Shown: positions 25,395 to 34,125 of the stretch, piece after piece
Layout of the letters: every line of letters begins with the position of its first letter
Numbering within the stretch: the stretch's first letter is position 1
NCBI RefSeq assembly: GCF_025165795.1
Contig: NZ_JAJAGO010000009.1
Span: forward strand, 248,001-312,000
Source: Streptomyces gossypii
Lineage (GTDB): Bacteria > Actinomycetota > Actinomycetes > Streptomycetales > Streptomycetaceae
DNA: 64,000 bases
Direction: 5' to 3'
The notes under the pieces: generated by a model
Databases searched by the model: none
Told to the model about the DNA's origin: nothing
The model's input: only the letters and a program-made list of their open reading frames with translations
Program-made: the position numbers and the translations under genes

Positions 25395-26551
25395 AAGACG
25401 AGCCGCTGGTCCTCGGCATCGAGACCTCCTGCGACGAGACCGGCGTCGGTGTGGTCCGGGGTCACACCCTGCTCGCCGACGCGGTCGCCTCCAGCGTCGA
25501 CGAGCATGCCCGCTTCGGCGGCGTCGTGCCGGAGATCGCCAGCCGCGCCCATCTGGAGGCGATGATCCCCACCGTCGAGCGCGCGCTGCGCGAGGCGGGC
25601 GTCAGCCCGCGCGACCTCGACGGGATCGCTGTCACCGCGGGCCCCGGCCTGGCCGGAGCGCTGCTCGTCGGCGTCTCGGCCGCCAAGGCGTACGCCTACG
25701 CACTGGGCAAGCCCCTCTACGGCGTGAACCACCTCGCCTCGCACATCTGCGTCGACCAGCTCGAACACGGCGCACTCCCGGAGCCGACGATGGCCCTGCT
25801 GGTGAGCGGCGGCCACTCCTCGCTGCTGCTCGCCCCGGACATCACCACCGACGTCCGTCCGCTGGGCTCCACCATCGACGACGCTGCGGGCGAGGCGTTC
25901 GACAAGGTGGCCCGCGTGCTCCAGCTGGGCTTCCCCGGCGGGCCGGTGATCGACCGCTACGCCCGCGAGGGCGACCCGCGTGCCATCGCCTTCCCGCGCG
26001 GGCTGACCGGCCCCCGGGACGCGCCGTACGACTTCTCCTTCTCGGGTCTCAAGACGGCGGTCGCCCGCTGGATCGAGGCGAGACGCGCGGCGGGGGAGGA
26101 GGTGCCGGTCGCCGATGTCGCGGCGTCCTTCCAGGAGGCGGTCACCGACGTGCTCACCCGCAAGGCGGTCCGTGCCTGTGCGGAACAGGGGGTGGACCAC
26201 CTCATGATCGGCGGCGGGGTGGCGGCGAACACCCGGCTCCGGGCGATGGCCGAGGAGCGCTGCCGCCGCGCCGGGATCATCCTGCGGGTGCCACGGCCCA
26301 AGCTCTGCACGGACAACGGTGCGATGGTCGCCGCGCTCGGAGCGGAGATGGTGGCGCGGGGCCGGGCGGCCTCGGACTGGGAGCTACCCGCGGACTCGTC
26401 GCTCCCGGTCACCGAGCCCCACGTCCCGGGCACCGGGCACGGTGACGGTGACGGTCACAGCCACGGTCACCGTCACAGCGACGGCAACCAGGGTCCGCAT
26501 GCCCACGACCACGTGCACGAACTGAGCAGAAGGAACCTGTACGAGTCATGA
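25391..26551 (+). CDS. tsaD: tRNA t6A transferase TsaD with His-rich tail
   Basis: Catalytic subunit for threonylcarbamoyl transfer to adenosine 37 of ANN-decoding tRNAs. 386 residues. ASKHA core GIETSCDETGVGVV, metal ligands in GVNHLASHICV (HxxxH) and the distal DNGAMVA; LLVSGGHSSLLL and IGGGVAANTRLR are present. Unusual: residues about 350-376 form a tail with 9 His and 4 Asp, encoded by a GGTGACGGTCAC-like repeat tract (about 26438-26518), beyond the normal end of the family. The tail may bind Zn, Ni or Fe. It overlaps the next gene by 4 nt. Confidence 0.95.
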   Translation: MKDEPLVLGIETSCDETGVGVVRGHTLLADAVASSVDEHARFGGVVPEIASRAHLEAMIPTVERALREAGVSPRDLDGIAVTAGPGLAGALLVGVSAAKAYAYALGKPLYGVNHLASHICVDQLEHGALPEPTMALLVSGGHSSLLLAPDITTDVRPLGSTIDDAAGEAFDKVARVLQLGFPGGPVIDRYAREGDPRAIAFPRGLTGPRDAPYDFSFSGLKTAVARWIEARRAAGEEVPVADVAASFQEAVTDVLTRKAVRACAEQGVDHLMIGGGVAANTRLRAMAEERCRRAGIILRVPRPKLCTDNGAMVAALGAEMVARGRAASDWELPADSSLPVTEPHVPGTGHGDGDGHSHGHRHSDGNQGPHAHDHVHELSRRNLYES

Positions 26552-26814
26552 CTGTCGCACTGATGTGGGAAGCCAAGGCCGCCGAGGGACTCGGCCCGGA
26601 ACTGCTGTCCTGGTGCCGGGAGCACGCTCTCACCCCGCCGCCGATCCGCCGGGAGACCTACTCAGCGCCCGGAGACCGGGTGCTGGTGATCACCTGGTGG
26701 CGTGCGGCGTACGAAGCGGACCTGCCGGAACTCGCCGACCCGCCCGCCGAGCTGACGTCCCGCCCCGTCCACCGCTGGCGCTTCGAACAGGTCCAGCCGA
26801 AGGACACCCACTAG
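26548..26814 (+). CDS. Small conserved protein of unknown function
   Basis: 88 residues beginning MTVALMWEAKAAEG, with three Trp (WCREH, TWWRAA), and ending PKDTH. It is coupled to tsaD by an ATGA overlap, so it is made from the same transcript. The fold looks compact alpha/beta. A dedicated role in tRNA modification is only a guess from position. Confidence 0.75.
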   Translation: MTVALMWEAKAAEGLGPELLSWCREHALTPPPIRRETYSAPGDRVLVITWWRAAYEADLPELADPPAELTSRPVHRWRFEQVQPKDTH

Positions 26815-26905
26815 GCCCTGTCCGGCGCAGGGCAGCGTGTCGGCCCGGGTGGCGGGGGAACCCGCGGGGAGAATGCCGGAGCCTGCGGAGGCGAGGAGAG
26901 CGCCC

Positions 26906-27595
26906 ATGAACAACAACGCCACGGACCCGCGTACCGTCACCGTCTGGTCCGACATCGGGTGCCCCTGGGCGAGCCTCGCCCTGCACACCCTGCGCGCAGC
27001 CGCCGGTGAGCGCGGCGCGGACATCCGGATCGACCACCGGGCGTTTCCGCTGGAGCTCTTCAACGACCAGCCGACCCCCAGGTTCATCGTGGAACCCGAA
27101 GTGATCGTGATCGGGGCGCGCCGTCCGGAGCTGGGCTGGCGCGTCTGGTCCGGCCGCGAGTCGGACTACCCGTCGAGCACCCTGACGGCGCTGGAGGCCG
27201 TCCAAGCGGCCAAGGCGCCCACCGTCGGTGGCCTGCGCGGCAGCGACGAACTGGACGCGGCACTGCGGCGCGCCTTCTACGCCGAGAGCCGGTGCATCAG
27301 CATCATCCCGGTGATCCTCGAAATCGCCCGGGAATGCGCCCACGTGGACGCCGAGGAGCTGGCCAAGGCGCTGGAGCGGGGGGCCGGGCGGCCCGAGGTG
27401 TACGCGCAGTGGCGGGTGGCCCAGGGGCCGGAGATCCAGGGGAGCCCCCATCTCTTCGCGTCGGGCGGCTACACCCGGCACAATCCGGGCGCGTCCTTCG
27501 AATGGACCAGGGACCCGAACAGGGGCGGGCTGCCGAGACTGGACGGCTACGACGACGGCTGGACGCGCGAGCTGCTCGACCTGCTCACCGGCTGA
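26906..27595 (+). CDS. DsbA-family thioredoxin-fold protein
   Basis: 229 residues. It begins VTVWSDIGCPWASLALHTL, the start of the DsbA/2-hydroxychromene-2-carboxylate isomerase family (FrnE-like). The active-site position reads CPWA, so only one cysteine of the usual CxxC remains; that favours a glutathione- or mycothiol-type isomerase/transferase over a disulfide oxidase. The conserved cis-Pro region near QGSPHLF is visible. ATG start behind GAGGAGAGCGCCC. The substrate is unknown. Confidence 0.82.
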   Translation: MNNNATDPRTVTVWSDIGCPWASLALHTLRAAAGERGADIRIDHRAFPLELFNDQPTPRFIVEPEVIVIGARRPELGWRVWSGRESDYPSSTLTALEAVQAAKAPTVGGLRGSDELDAALRRAFYAESRCISIIPVILEIARECAHVDAEELAKALERGAGRPEVYAQWRVAQGPEIQGSPHLFASGGYTRHNPGASFEWTRDPNRGGLPRLDGYDDGWTRELLDLLTG

Positions 27596-28901
27596 CGCTT
27601 CCGGCACTCCCGGCACTCCCGGCCGCAGGGTGGCCCAGCAGCATGCTGGGGGCGCCGTCGACGCGTGTCAGGAAGACGGTCGCGGAGCGCGGACCGCGCG
27701 GCTTGATCCGCCTGCGCAGCTCCTCCGGCTCGACTGCGGAGCCGCGCTTCTTCACGGTCAGGGTGCCCACCTCACGCTCGCGCAGCAGCGCCCGCAGCCG
27801 CTTGAGGTGGAAGGGCAGCACATCGGTGATCTCGTATGCGGTGGCGTACGGCGTGGGCAGCAGCGCGTCGCCGGTCACATAGGCGATCGTCGGGTCGATC
27901 AGCCGCCCGCCGACCGCCGCCGCCACCTCGGCGACCAGATGGGCGCGGATCACGGCGCCGTCCGGCTCGTACAGATAGCGCCCGACCGGCCCGGCCGGAG
28001 GGTCCGGCAGACCGGTGTCGGCCAGCGAGGCGCCGCCCGGCAGCAGCGTGGCCCGTATGCGCGGCCCGTCGGGTGCGCCGTCGGCGCCGCCGTCCGGGGT
28101 GCCGTCGCCGTCCACCTGCCCGCCGCCGAACCAGAGGACCGCCTCCTTCACGTCTCCGGCGTGTGAGATCCACTCCGCCTCGGCGTCCTCGGGGACGGCC
28201 TCGTGCGGGATGCCGGGAGCCACCTTGAGCGCGGCCCGCGGTGCCGTACGTGCCGTCGCGACGGCCCAGCTCAGCGGCGGCGCGTACGCCTCCGGATCGA
28301 AGATCCGCCCGCGCCCGCCCCGCCGCGCCGGGTCGATGAAGACGGCGTCGAATCCGTGCGTGTCGATGTCGGTGACGTCTGCGCAGCGCACCTCGATCAG
28401 CGCGCCGAGACCCAGAGCGGTCGCGTTGGCCTGGGCGACGGCGCAGGTCAGCGGGTCGCTGTCGACCGCGAGTACGGAGATGCCCGCGCGCGCCAGCGCG
28501 ATCGCGTCGCCGCCGATGCCGCAGCACAGATCGGCGAGCCCGCGTACGCCGTGCGCCGCGAAGCGCTCGGCGCGGTGGGCGGCGACAGCGGTGCGTGTCG
28601 ACTGCTCCAGGCCGTTCGGCGTGAAGTACATCCGGGCCGCGTCCTCGGCGCCGAACTTCGCCACGGCGCGCTGTCGCAGTCGCGCCTGGCCGAGCGCGGC
28701 GGTCACCAGCGCGGCGGGCCGGTCCCGGCGGAGCCGGGTCGCGACGGCCAGTTCCTGCGCGGGGTCGTACTCCCGCAGTTCGGCCAGCAGCCGGCCGCCC
28801 TCGTCGGTGAGCAGCGACCGGAAGGCGCTGAGGGCGTCGGCGGCGGGTGCGTCTGTCCGGTCTGGCGGGGTTGGTGCGTCGGGTACGGCCACACGGGCCA
28901 T
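27585..28901 (-). CDS. Class I SAM-dependent methyltransferase, THUMP-like
   Basis: 438 residues from ATG 28901 (GTG 28892 is an alternative with better spacing to GGGGAG). An N-terminal helical region is followed by the methyltransferase motif I LADLCCGIGGDAIALA, motif II LAVDSDPLTCAVA, and the catalytic-type FIDPARRGGRGR. The C-terminal VKKRGSAVEPEELRRRI belongs to the THUMP-like domain of this actinobacterial family. The target is probably RNA but is not known. It overlaps the end of the convergent DsbA-family gene by 11 nt. The last residues are an AGS repeat. Confidence 0.85.
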   Translation of the reverse strand: MARVAVPDAPTPPDRTDAPAADALSAFRSLLTDEGGRLLAELREYDPAQELAVATRLRRDRPAALVTAALGQARLRQRAVAKFGAEDAARMYFTPNGLEQSTRTAVAAHRAERFAAHGVRGLADLCCGIGGDAIALARAGISVLAVDSDPLTCAVAQANATALGLGALIEVRCADVTDIDTHGFDAVFIDPARRGGRGRIFDPEAYAPPLSWAVATARTAPRAALKVAPGIPHEAVPEDAEAEWISHAGDVKEAVLWFGGGQVDGDGTPDGGADGAPDGPRIRATLLPGGASLADTGLPDPPAGPVGRYLYEPDGAVIRAHLVAEVAAAVGGRLIDPTIAYVTGDALLPTPYATAYEITDVLPFHLKRLRALLREREVGTLTVKKRGSAVEPEELRRRIKPRGPRSATVFLTRVDGAPSMLLGHPAAGSAGSAGSVSR

Positions 28902-28965
28902 TCTCCCCGGCGCGCCGGGATGCCGTGCACGGGTGCCGTCGGCCGCGGTGACACGATCCGGCATT

Positions 28966-30000
28966 ATGCGCAAAATACTACAAACAGGAAATCGGACTTT
29001 GCGGGCCTCGCGGCGAGCGCTGGCCGCTTCGGGCATCGCGCTGCTCGCCACGGTCTGCGCGGCGGTGGAGGTGCGGGCGGTCCCCGGCGGCGTACGGGCG
29101 GCGGACGAGGCGCGGCCCGCCGAAGAAGCGCCGCCGGGGCCCGGTGCGGGCACCCGTGCGGGCACCCGTGCGAGCACTGCCGACGCAGGCGCCCCGGGCG
29201 GCGGTCCGCCCCCCTTCCGTCCCGCCGCGCCCGCCCCCGGCCTCGGGCTCGCCGCCCAGCTCGCCGACGCCCGGTTCACCGCCAACGCTCTCGGCGCGCA
29301 CGCGGAGCGCATCCAGCAGCGCCTCCTCGCGTACCGCCGCTGGGGGCTGAAGCGGCCGCTGCCCGCGCGTCCCGCGCCGCCCGTGCTGAAGCCGAGGGTG
29401 CGCGACGCCCAGCTCGTCTCGCGGGTGCCGACCGACGACAAGGTCATCTTCCTGACGGTCGACGACGGCGCCGAGAAGGACCCCGAGTTCCTCGAACTCG
29501 TCCGCGAACTCGACCTTCCGGTGACGTCCTTCCTGACCGACCAGGAGGCCCGACGGGGCGCCGGCTACGACTACTTCCGCACGCTGGGCGGCATGGGCGG
29601 CACCGTCCAGAACCACACGCTCCACCACCCCTACCTGCCCGCGCTCTCCTACCAGGAGCAGCGCCGCGAGATCTGCGGCCAGCAGGCCAGCCTCAAGGAG
29701 CAGTTCGGCGGCCCGGAGCCCCGCCTCTTCCGGCCGCCGTACGGGGCGTACGACGGGAACACGCTGCGCGCGGCGCGGGACTGCGGACTCGACGCGGTCG
29801 TGCTGTGGGGAATGGAGGCATGGGCGCAGCGGATCGACTTCCAGGAACCCGGCCGTCGCCTTTACCCCGGCGCGGTCATCCTCACCCACTACCGGGGCGT
29901 GGAGGAGTGGAACGGTTCGATGGCCGACATGACCCGCCGCCTGCTCCGCCTCGCGTCCGAACAGGGCTACACGCTGGCCCGCCTGGAGGACTACCTCTGA
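28966..30000 (+). CDS. Secreted polysaccharide deacetylase (NodB domain)
   Basis: 344 residues. An N-terminal signal peptide (about 20-38) and a long Pro/Ala linker precede the NodB homology domain, with FLTVDDGAE (metal Asp pair), QNHTLHHPYL (His ligands), RPPYGAYDG and a C-terminal ILTHYRG. These enzymes remove acetyl groups from peptidoglycan or other GlcNAc polymers outside the membrane. The start ATG 28966 has no clear ribosome-binding site and an unusually A/T-rich beginning. It is divergent from the methyltransferase. Confidence 0.9.
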   Translation: MRKILQTGNRTLRASRRALAASGIALLATVCAAVEVRAVPGGVRAADEARPAEEAPPGPGAGTRAGTRASTADAGAPGGGPPPFRPAAPAPGLGLAAQLADARFTANALGAHAERIQQRLLAYRRWGLKRPLPARPAPPVLKPRVRDAQLVSRVPTDDKVIFLTVDDGAEKDPEFLELVRELDLPVTSFLTDQEARRGAGYDYFRTLGGMGGTVQNHTLHHPYLPALSYQEQRREICGQQASLKEQFGGPEPRLFRPPYGAYDGNTLRAARDCGLDAVVLWGMEAWAQRIDFQEPGRRLYPGAVILTHYRGVEEWNGSMADMTRRLLRLASEQGYTLARLEDYL

Positions 30001-30041
30001 TCGGCAGAAGCGGCACCGAGCCTCCGGAGGCGGCGCGCCTG

Positions 30042-30062
30042 GCACTCTGGTTGACGGAGTGC
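30042..30062 (+). promoter_or_regulatory. CIRCE operator 1 with groESL promoter
   Basis: GCACTC-N9-GAGTGC at 30042-30062, flanked by TGG and TAA as in CIRCE elements bound by HrcA. A promoter overlaps it: TTGACG at 30051-30056 lies in the spacer and a -10 (CATAAT, 30072-30077, or TAATCT two bases on) follows. This arrangement fits heat-shock repression by HrcA. Confidence 0.9.
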
Positions 30063-30084
30063 TAACCGAGGCATAATCTCAGAC

Positions 30085-30111
30085 CTGGCACTCGCTAGCA
30101 TGGAGTGCCAG
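30085..30111 (+). promoter_or_regulatory. CIRCE operator 2
   Basis: CTGGCACTC-N9-GAGTGCCAG, perfect 9-bp arms (30085-30093 and 30103-30111), directly downstream of the first CIRCE and probably near +1. Two tandem HrcA sites are typical of Streptomyces groES promoters. Confidence 0.92.
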
Positions 30112-30265
30112 CACGTGAGCGAGTCGTCGGGTGCGCCTCAAAAGCGCCCCGCAGGCGAGTGAGCGTGTAGCGAAGGACAGACCCGGCACCCGCGACGACG
30201 GTTCTGGCCGACGCCACCCAGACATGAGTTACCCCGCTGAGATCTCCGAAGGGGGAGGTCGGATC

Positions 30266-30577
30266 GTGACGACCGCCACCAGCTCCAAGGTTGCCATCAA
30301 GCCGCTTGAGGACCGCATTGTGGTCCAGCCGCTCGACGCTGAGCAGACCACGGCCTCGGGCCTGGTCATTCCGGACACTGCGAAGGAGAAGCCCCAGGAG
30401 GGGACTGTCCTCGCCGTTGGTCCGGGCCGCTTCGAGGAAGGCAACCGACTGCCGCTCGACGTCTCCGTCGGCGACATCGTGCTCTACAGCAAGTACGGCG
30501 GCACCGAGGTGAAGTACAACGGCGAGGAGTACCTCGTCCTCTCGGCGCGCGACGTTCTCGCGATCATCGAGAAGTAA
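30266..30577 (+). CDS. groES: Co-chaperonin GroES
   Basis: 10-kDa lid of the chaperonin, 103 residues. It begins MTTATSSKVAIKPLEDRIVVQ and carries the mobile loop EQTTASGLVIPDTAKEKP. The GTG 30266 start follows GGGGGAGG; the longer open frame upstream lies in the leader and is not expected to be translated. Cotranscribed with groEL 106 nt downstream under CIRCE control. Confidence 0.97.
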   Translation: MTTATSSKVAIKPLEDRIVVQPLDAEQTTASGLVIPDTAKEKPQEGTVLAVGPGRFEEGNRLPLDVSVGDIVLYSKYGGTEVKYNGEEYLVLSARDVLAIIEK

Positions 30578-30683
30578 GTAACCAAAGCCAGTCACCTGAA
30601 GCCGAAGACTGCTTTGATCTGCGCCCTGGTACCCGCGAGCCGGGGCCGGGGCGCAGTTCGTTCGAGAGGACCCGGAAGCTCCC

Positions 30684-32303
30684 ATGGCGAAGATCCTGAA
30701 GTTTGACGAGGACGCCCGTCGCGCCCTCGAGCGCGGCGTCAACCAGCTCGCCGACACCGTGAAGGTGACGATCGGCCCCAAGGGCCGCAACGTCGTCATC
30801 GACAAGAAGTTCGGCGCCCCGACCATCACCAACGACGGCGTCACCATCGCCCGTGAGGTAGAGGTCGACGACCCGTACGAGAACCTGGGCGCCCAGCTGG
30901 TGAAGGAGGTGGCGACCAAGACCAACGACATCGCGGGTGACGGCACCACCACCGCCACCGTTCTGGCCCAGGCGCTGGTCCGGGAGGGCCTGCGCAACGT
31001 CGCCGCCGGTGCCTCTCCGGCCGCCCTGAAGAAGGGCATCGACGCTGCGGTCAAGGCGGTCTCCGACGACCTTCTCGCCTCCGCCAGCCCGATCGACTCC
31101 AAGGAGGACATCGCGGCCGTGGCCGGGCTGTCCGCCCAGGACAACCAGGTCGGCGAGCTCATCGCCGAGGCCATGGACAAGGTCGGCAAGGACGGTGTCA
31201 TCACCGTCGAGGAGTCGCAGACCTTCGGCCTGGAGCTCGACTTCACCGAGGGCATGGCCTTCGACAAGGGCTACCTGTCCCCGTACATGGTGTCCGACCA
31301 GGAGCGTATGGAGGCCGTCCTCGACGACCCGTACATCCTGATCCACCAGGGCAAGATCGGCTCGATCCAGGACCTGCTGCCGCTGCTTGAGAAGATCATG
31401 CAGTCCGGTGGCTCGCGCCCGCTGCTGATCGTGGCCGAGGACGTCGAGGGTGAGGCACTCTCCACCCTGGTCGTCAACAAGATCCGCGGCACGTTCAACG
31501 CCGTCGCCGTCAAGGCGCCGGGCTTCGGCGACCGCCGCAAGGCGATGCTGGGCGACATGGCCACGCTCACGGGCGCGACCGTCATCGCCGAGGAGGTCGG
31601 CCTCAAGCTCGACCAGTCCGGCCTGGACGTGCTGGGCAGCGCCCGCCGCGTCACCGTCACCAAGGACGACACCACGATCGTCGACGGCGCCGGTGACAAG
31701 TCCGAGGTCGAGGGGCGCGTCGGCCAGATCAAGGCCGAGATCGAGTCCACGGACTCCGACTGGGACCGCGAGAAGCTCCAGGAGCGGCTGGCGAAGCTCG
31801 CGGGCGGCGTCTGCGTGATCCGTGTCGGTGCCGCGACCGAGGTCGAGCTCAAGGAGAAGAAGCACCGTCTCGAGGACGCCATCTCGGCGACCCGCGCGGC
31901 GGTCGAGGAGGGCATCGTCTCCGGCGGTGGCTCCGCGCTCGTCCACGCCGCGAAGGTGCTGGAGGGCTCGCTCGGCAAGCTGGACGACGAGGCCACCGGT
32001 GTCGCCGTCGTGCGCCGCGCCGCCGTCGAGCCGCTGCGCTGGATCGCGGAGAACGCGGGCGTCGAGGGCTACGTCATCACCTCGAAGGTCGCCGACCTGG
32101 AGAAGGGCTTCGGCTTCAACGCGGCCACCGGCGAGTACGGCGACATGGTCAAGGCCGGCGTCATCGACCCGGTCAAGGTCACCCGTTCCGCGCTGGAGAA
32201 CGCCGCCTCCATCGCCTCCCTGCTGCTCACGACCGAGACGCTGGTCGTCGAGAAGCCTGCCGAGGAAGAGGAAGCCGCGGGCGGCCACGGCCACTCGCAC
32301 TGA
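30684..32303 (+). CDS. groEL1: Chaperonin GroEL1
   Basis: 60-kDa chaperonin ring subunit, 539 residues. The ATP-binding GDGTTTATVLA, TIGPKGRNVVID and the C-terminal domain are complete. The tail ends EEEEAAGGHGHSH, a His-containing tail like that of actinobacterial GroEL1 proteins encoded next to groES, instead of the GGM repeats of E. coli GroEL. Actinobacteria usually have a second, CIRCE-controlled groEL2 elsewhere. Confidence 0.97.
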   Translation: MAKILKFDEDARRALERGVNQLADTVKVTIGPKGRNVVIDKKFGAPTITNDGVTIAREVEVDDPYENLGAQLVKEVATKTNDIAGDGTTTATVLAQALVREGLRNVAAGASPAALKKGIDAAVKAVSDDLLASASPIDSKEDIAAVAGLSAQDNQVGELIAEAMDKVGKDGVITVEESQTFGLELDFTEGMAFDKGYLSPYMVSDQERMEAVLDDPYILIHQGKIGSIQDLLPLLEKIMQSGGSRPLLIVAEDVEGEALSTLVVNKIRGTFNAVAVKAPGFGDRRKAMLGDMATLTGATVIAEEVGLKLDQSGLDVLGSARRVTVTKDDTTIVDGAGDKSEVEGRVGQIKAEIESTDSDWDREKLQERLAKLAGGVCVIRVGAATEVELKEKKHRLEDAISATRAAVEEGIVSGGGSALVHAAKVLEGSLGKLDDEATGVAVVRRAAVEPLRWIAENAGVEGYVITSKVADLEKGFGFNAATGEYGDMVKAGVIDPVKVTRSALENAASIASLLLTTETLVVEKPAEEEEAAGGHGHSH

Positions 32304-32349
32304 CGCGCTTCCGCGTTGAGGCGCCCCGGCCCCGCGGCCGGAGCGCCGT

Positions 32350-32389
32350 ACGCGCCGGGCGAGCTGGTTTCCCAGCCCGCCCGGCGCGT
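32350..32389 (+). terminator. groEL1 terminator
   Basis: Arms 32350-32367 and 32372-32389 pair over 18 bp with one mismatch that can form G-U, and a 4-nt loop. It is located 46 nt after the groEL stop. Confidence 0.85.
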
Positions 32390-32404
32390 TCGCGTGTTCA
32401 GCAG

Positions 32405-32448
32405 CTGTTACTCAAGGGGCTGTTGTCGAGGAGCTGTTGCTCAACGGC
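32405..32448 (+). repeat. Degenerate ~15-bp tandem repeats
   Basis: Three diverged copies of a unit like AGCTGTTGCTCAAGG occur in a row between the groEL terminator and the end of the convergent SDR gene, slightly overlapping its 3' end. The GCTGTTGTC core also occurs in the hairpins at 17058 and 46510. No function is evident. Confidence 0.5.
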
Positions 32449-33235
32449 CAGCGGCAGGGGCGTTGACCCGCCCGTACCTGGGTCCGCTGTTGGCGGTGGA
32501 GCGGGACAGCATGCCGCGGGGTGTCAGCTTCGCCAGGGCCATCATCACCTTGTAGCGCGGGTCCGGGATGGACAGGGACCGGCCGCGTGCCAGGTCGGCG
32601 AGGGCGGCGTCGACCACCCGCCCCGCGTCGAGCCACATCCAGTCCGGCACCGGGCTGGTGTCCATGCCCGCCCGATCGTGGAACTCCGTCCGCACGAACC
32701 CCGGGCACAGTGCCATCAGCCGTACCCCGCTGCTCTTCAGGTCGCCCGCCACGCCCTGGGTGAACTGCACGACCCACGACTTCGAGGCGCCGTACGTCCC
32801 GCGCGGCACGAACGCCGCCACCGACGCGACGTTGATGATCCCGCCGCGCCCACGCTCCCGCATCGCCTCGGCCGCCGCCGAGGTCGACCGCAGCACCGCC
32901 TCGCAGTGCACCCGGAGCATGGTCAGTTCGTCCGCGAGCGGAATGTCCAGATAGCCGCCCTTGTTGGCGAAGCCCGCGTTGTTCACCAGCAGGTCGACCG
33001 GGTGACGGCGGTCCCCGGCCCGCTCCTCCAGCGCGGCGATGCCCGCATCGGTCCCGAGGTCGGCGGCCAGCACCGATGCCTCGACGCCGTGCCGGTCGTG
33101 CAGTTCCGCCGCCTGGGTACGCAGCCGCTCGGAGTCCCGTGCGACCAGCACCACATGATGTCCGTCCCGTGCGAGCCGCCGTGCGAAAGCGGCACCGAGC
33201 CCCGACGTCGCTCCCGTGATCAATGCTGTCGTCAT
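32441..33235 (-). CDS. Short-chain dehydrogenase/reductase
   Basis: Classical SDR, 264 residues. NADP-type glycine motif TGATSGLG (residues 8-14), NNAG (85-88), and catalytic Ser138 (NVASVAAF), Tyr148 and Lys152 (YGASK). The C-terminal part is typical of the family with unknown lipid or sugar substrates. It converges with groEL and has no operon partner on its 5' side other than the MOSC gene 142 nt upstream. Confidence 0.92.
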   Translation of the reverse strand: MTTALITGATSGLGAAFARRLARDGHHVVLVARDSERLRTQAAELHDRHGVEASVLAADLGTDAGIAALEERAGDRRHPVDLLVNNAGFANKGGYLDIPLADELTMLRVHCEAVLRSTSAAAEAMRERGRGGIINVASVAAFVPRGTYGASKSWVVQFTQGVAGDLKSSGVRLMALCPGFVRTEFHDRAGMDTSPVPDWMWLDAGRVVDAALADLARGRSLSIPDPRYKVMMALAKLTPRGMLSRSTANSGPRYGRVNAPAAGR

Positions 33236-33377
33236 GCGGGAAACGCTATCCGCACCACCGGCTCCTCGCCCGCCCCTTCACCGCCTCTGCCTACGCACTT
33301 CGCCCGACCGCCGTCTACGAGCCGCCGCCATCCGGCCCAGCCGCGCAGGCGTTCGCCCCGCCCGTTCGCCCATCCGC

Positions 33378-34034
33378 TTACGCAGTCCGCCGCCGCACCC
33401 GGTCCAGTACCTCCTGCTCCAGCGCGTCCTCGGCCGCCAGCAGCCGGGGCAGCAGCTCCGGCTCGCTGGTCAGCGCCCGGAACCAGAAGGAGACCGACAC
33501 CTCGTGATCCGGCCGGTGCACCACCTCGACCGGGTCGCTCGCACGGATCTCCCCGGGCTCGACCACCCGCAGGTACGCGCCGGGCGCGGCCTGCCGGGTG
33601 AAGCGTTTGATCCAGCCACGCTCGCCGAGCCAGCCCGCGAAGGTGCGGCAGGGAATGCGCCCGCTGCGGACCTCCAGCACCAGATCCGGGCCGATCCGCC
33701 AGCGTTCGCCGATCCGGGCGTCGTTCACCCGCACACCGCTCGTGGTGAGGTTCTCGCCGAATACGCCGTTCGGCAGTTCCCGGCCCAGCTCACGGGCCCA
33801 GTCGTCCAGGTCCTCGCGCGCGAACGCGTACACCGCCTGCTCGTCACCCCCGTGGTGGCGCAGATCGCCGATGGCGTCCCCGGCCAGCCCGCTGCCGCCC
33901 GATCCCTTGGGGCCGGGGGCGCGCACGGTGACGGGTCCGCCGGTCGGGCGTTTGTCGATTCCGGTGAGGTTTCCCCTGGCGTCGCTGTGCTCTGAAACGT
34001 GGGGGATGCCGAGGTTCACTGACAACAGGTGCAT
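33378..34034 (-). CDS. MOSC domain protein, YiiM-like
   Basis: 218 residues. MOSC pattern: GDAIGDLRHHGGDEQAVYAF, GVFGENLTTSG and the conserved cysteine in SGRIPCRTF. YiiM-type proteins are linked to molybdenum-cofactor-dependent reduction of N-hydroxylated compounds. It is divergent from a LysR regulator (91-nt shared region), so LysR control is likely but not shown. Confidence 0.88.
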   Translation of the reverse strand: MHLLSVNLGIPHVSEHSDARGNLTGIDKRPTGGPVTVRAPGPKGSGGSGLAGDAIGDLRHHGGDEQAVYAFAREDLDDWARELGRELPNGVFGENLTTSGVRVNDARIGERWRIGPDLVLEVRSGRIPCRTFAGWLGERGWIKRFTRQAAPGAYLRVVEPGEIRASDPVEVVHRPDHEVSVSFWFRALTSEPELLPRLLAAEDALEQEVLDRVRRRTA

Positions 34035-34125
34035 GTCCGCACGCTAACCAGGCCGTGGGCAAAGCCGCCAACGAATAATCCGGTTGACCTCCAAGTTTTC
34101 CTTATGCTTCGCCTATGCTCGAAGG

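Noticed and set aside
26438..26518. The repetitive tract in tsaD as a CRISPR-like or intergenic repeat
   Set aside because: The repeats are 6-12 bp, in frame, and encode the His/Asp tail; there are no spacers.
30131..30265. Longer GroES starting upstream of 30266
   Set aside because: The upstream frame lies in the CIRCE-controlled leader; the conserved GroES N-terminus and a strong ribosome-binding site support GTG 30266.
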